Assembly: GCA_016463365.1 (NCBI GenBank)
Contig: JAEMRJ010000118.1
Coordinates: 1 to 6,502 of the forward strand
From: Thermoleophilaceae bacterium
Lineage (GTDB): Bacteria; Actinomycetota; Thermoleophilia; Solirubrobacterales; JACPNS01
Direction of reading: 5' to 3'
Length of the DNA: 6,502 nt
Shown here one piece after another: positions 5,573 through 6,502 of the stretch (position 1 is its first letter; the number at the start of each line of letters is the position of its first letter). The notes beneath the pieces are model-generated. The model was not told the DNA's origin. It did no database searches and worked only from the letters and a program-made list of their open reading frames with translations. A program made the translations under genes and the position numbers.

Positions 5573-5914
5573 TCAGCCTCCGGGTGAGTAGGAGCCGATC
5601 AGCATCCCACGTTCTTCGTCTGTCGGAATTTCGATCTGAACAATCGGCAGATTCACAAGGTGCCCGTTGGGGCTGCTGACGTCCACTGAATCATTCTGTT
5701 TGTAGCTGCCCGCGATTCCGATGAACAGGATCAGCCAGCGAAAGAACCCAAGCTTTTCTTCGTTGCGAATCGGGCGGAAGAAATAGAGCGTGTCGCCCTC
5801 GCGTTCGTAGTCCACGTCAGGCACCTGGGTGATGCTGTTGACGTACACCTCGATCGGGTTCTCAGTGCCTGGGGGCAGGGCGACTTTCGACCATCGCTTT
5901 TTTGCTTCAGTCAT
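5573..5914 (-). CDS. Conserved-looking hypothetical protein, 113 aa, between gltA and metF
   Basis: I cannot name this family with confidence. The N-terminus is basic (TEAKKRW), followed by strand-rich PIEVYVNSI (20-28) and DTLYFFRPI (41-49). A hydrophobic segment LGFFRWLILFIGIAGSY (55-71) is then followed by KQNDSVDV and further strands ending in EIPTDEERGMLIGSYSPGG. The hydrophobic stretch could be a single membrane helix of marginal length or a buried helix of a small soluble protein. The ATG at 5914 overlaps the preceding gene's TGA by 4 nt (ATGA), arguing for coupled translation; metF starts 5 bp after its stop. About 33 of 113 codons end in A or T by hand count, visibly more than at the start of metF, which may mean a different history or weaker codon selection. 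Its place between GltA and MetF does not by itself reveal a function. Confidence 0.75.
   Translation of the reverse strand: MTEAKKRWSKVALPPGTENPIEVYVNSITQVPDVDYEREGDTLYFFRPIRNEEKLGFFRWLILFIGIAGSYKQNDSVDVSSPNGHLVNLPIVQIEIPTDEERGMLIGSYSPGG
5577..5581 (-). promoter_or_regulatory. Ribosome binding site of metF (GGAGG)
   Basis: A full GGAGG lies 9 nt before the metF ATG, within the last codons of the upstream small gene. It is the strongest Shine-Dalgarno in the window and fixes the metF start. It may let metF be translated independently of its upstream neighbours. Confidence 0.75.
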
Positions 5915-6243
5915 GCGCTCAAGTCTATTTCGCGGCGCAGGGCGTCGGTCAGCGTCTCGCCCGGTCGTGGTTCGATCAGCGCTTTTGAAGCGCCGCCGAG
6001 CCAGCCCTCGCTCGAGCCGTCCCGGCGAATGTCGATCCCGCCGCGGCGCTTCTTGAAGGGCCCGTCGACGATCGTCGCCTCGAGGCGCGTGTGCACCAGC
6101 TCGATGGCTTCGTAGTTGCGCAGCGGCGAACTGATCCCGGCGAGCCCGCGGGTGTCCTCGATCTGAGCCGCGAGCTCGTCCGCCAATTTGGCAAAGAGCG
6201 CGTCCTCAGAGTCGAATTCGAACTTCGCGACCTTGCCGGTCAC
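5911..6243 (-). CDS. Hypothetical protein, 110 aa (or 118 aa if CTG start), downstream of gltA
   Basis: I do not recognise this family. From the GTG at 6243 it reads TGKVAKFEFDSED, a helix DALFAKLADELAAQIED, a loop with SSPLRNYEAIELVHTRLEATIVDGPFK (in pieces), a basic KKRRGGIDIRRDG stretch, and a C-terminal helix (TLTDALRREIDL). It has no cysteine, signal peptide or membrane segment. The start is uncertain: GTG 6243 has no Shine-Dalgarno, and the frame continues upstream without ATG/GTG/TTG to a CTG at 6267 that overlaps the gltA stop (CTGA). The added residues LKYKLKVRV continue an alternating beta-strand pattern into the annotated protein. The stop overlaps the next gene by 4 nt. The tight spacing to gltA, 20 bp or an overlap, supports one transcript. 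Confidence 0.7.
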   Translation of the reverse strand: MTGKVAKFEFDSEDALFAKLADELAAQIEDTRGLAGISSPLRNYEAIELVHTRLEATIVDGPFKKRRGGIDIRRDGSSEGWLGGASKALIEPRPGETLTDALRREIDLSA

Positions 6244-6263
6244 GCGGACTTTGAGTTTGTATT

Positions 6264-6502
6264 TCAGCGCCCGACGGCCTTGCGACCCTCGAGGAAGTCG
6301 CGGTCCCGGTGCCCGGTGTAGATCTGACGCGGACGCGCGATCTTGGTCTCGGGGTCGTCGAGCATCTCAAGCCACTGCGCGATCCAGCCCGAAGTGCGCG
6401 GAATCGCAAACATCACCGTGAACATGGATCGCGGGATCTGCAGCGCTTCGTAGATCAGGCCGCTGTAGAAGTCGACGTTCGGGTAGAGCTTGCGCGAGGT
6501 GA
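6264..6502 (-). CDS. gltA: Citrate synthase, C-terminal 78 residues (gene runs off right edge)
   Basis: Citrate synthase condenses acetyl-CoA and oxaloacetate to citrate, the first TCA-cycle step. Only the 3' end is present. It reads [19 protein letters not shown], then [25 protein letters not shown], and [26 protein letters not shown] holds the catalytic Asp (codon 6473-6471, equivalent to Asp362 of E. coli GltA), and ARPRQIYTG is the family's C-terminal CoA-side signature. The longer tail after YTG matches the E. coli-type (type II) enzymes, which end YTGYEKRDF there, rather than short archaeal-type enzymes. The reading frame enters the window with two bases of a split codon and ends at TGA 6266-6264. 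It is the first visible gene of the minus-strand cluster; any promoter is outside the window. Confidence 0.96.
   Translation of the reverse strand, partial: TSRKLYPNVDFYSGLIYEALQIPRSMFTVMFAIPRTSGWIAQWLEMLDDPETKIARPRQIYTGHRDRDFLEGRKAVGR

Overview
The window is high-GC bacterial DNA with strong G/C preference at third codon positions. GTG starts, 4-nt start/stop overlaps and TAnAAT boxes lying directly on start codons all point to an actinobacterium. The mix of a secreted beta-helix/PKD protein, an E. coli-type (long) citrate synthase and a redox cassette with a Cys-Asn-His-Cys thioredoxin-like protein suggests Thermoleophilia/Solirubrobacterales. That placement is inference; no rRNA or other marker is present.

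Layout. (1) Positions 1-125 are a flank with no confident gene, ending in a TAAAAT box 8 nt before the first start. (2) 126-1409 (+) encodes a J-domain protein with a beta-rich middle segment and a C-terminal TPR array. (3) 1415-3385 (-) encodes a secreted beta-helix protein with a PKD domain and an Ig-like tail. It converges on the J-domain gene with a 5-bp gap, and a two-step inverted repeat spans the two stops. (4) 3386-3497 is a 112-bp divergent intergenic region with a 10-bp palindrome, a 10-bp-arm inverted repeat and a TAGAAT box. (5) 3498-4675 (+) is a tight three-gene cassette: an unrecognised 108-aa protein, a small thioredoxin-fold protein with a single Cys in the active-site loop, and a CxxC redoxin. 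(6) 4659-6502 (-) is a probable operon in the order citrate synthase (3' end only), two small unknown proteins, and methylenetetrahydrofolate reductase (metF). Its last gene overlaps the redoxin gene tail-to-tail by 17 bp.

How the genes relate. Spacing (4-nt overlap, then abutting stop and start) supports co-translation of the three redox-cassette genes, probably for thiol-based redox or peroxide handling in the cytoplasm. The minus-strand cluster joins TCA-cycle entry (GltA) to one-carbon/methionine supply (MetF) through two unknown small proteins. The J-TPR protein looks like a cytoplasmic co-chaperone or adaptor, and the beta-helix protein is exported. Nothing looks like a phage, insertion sequence, CRISPR or defence locus. 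The least explained items are the J/beta/TPR architecture, the unknown first gene of the redox cassette, the two unknown genes between gltA and metF, a possible CTG start, and the hairpins at the gene junctions.
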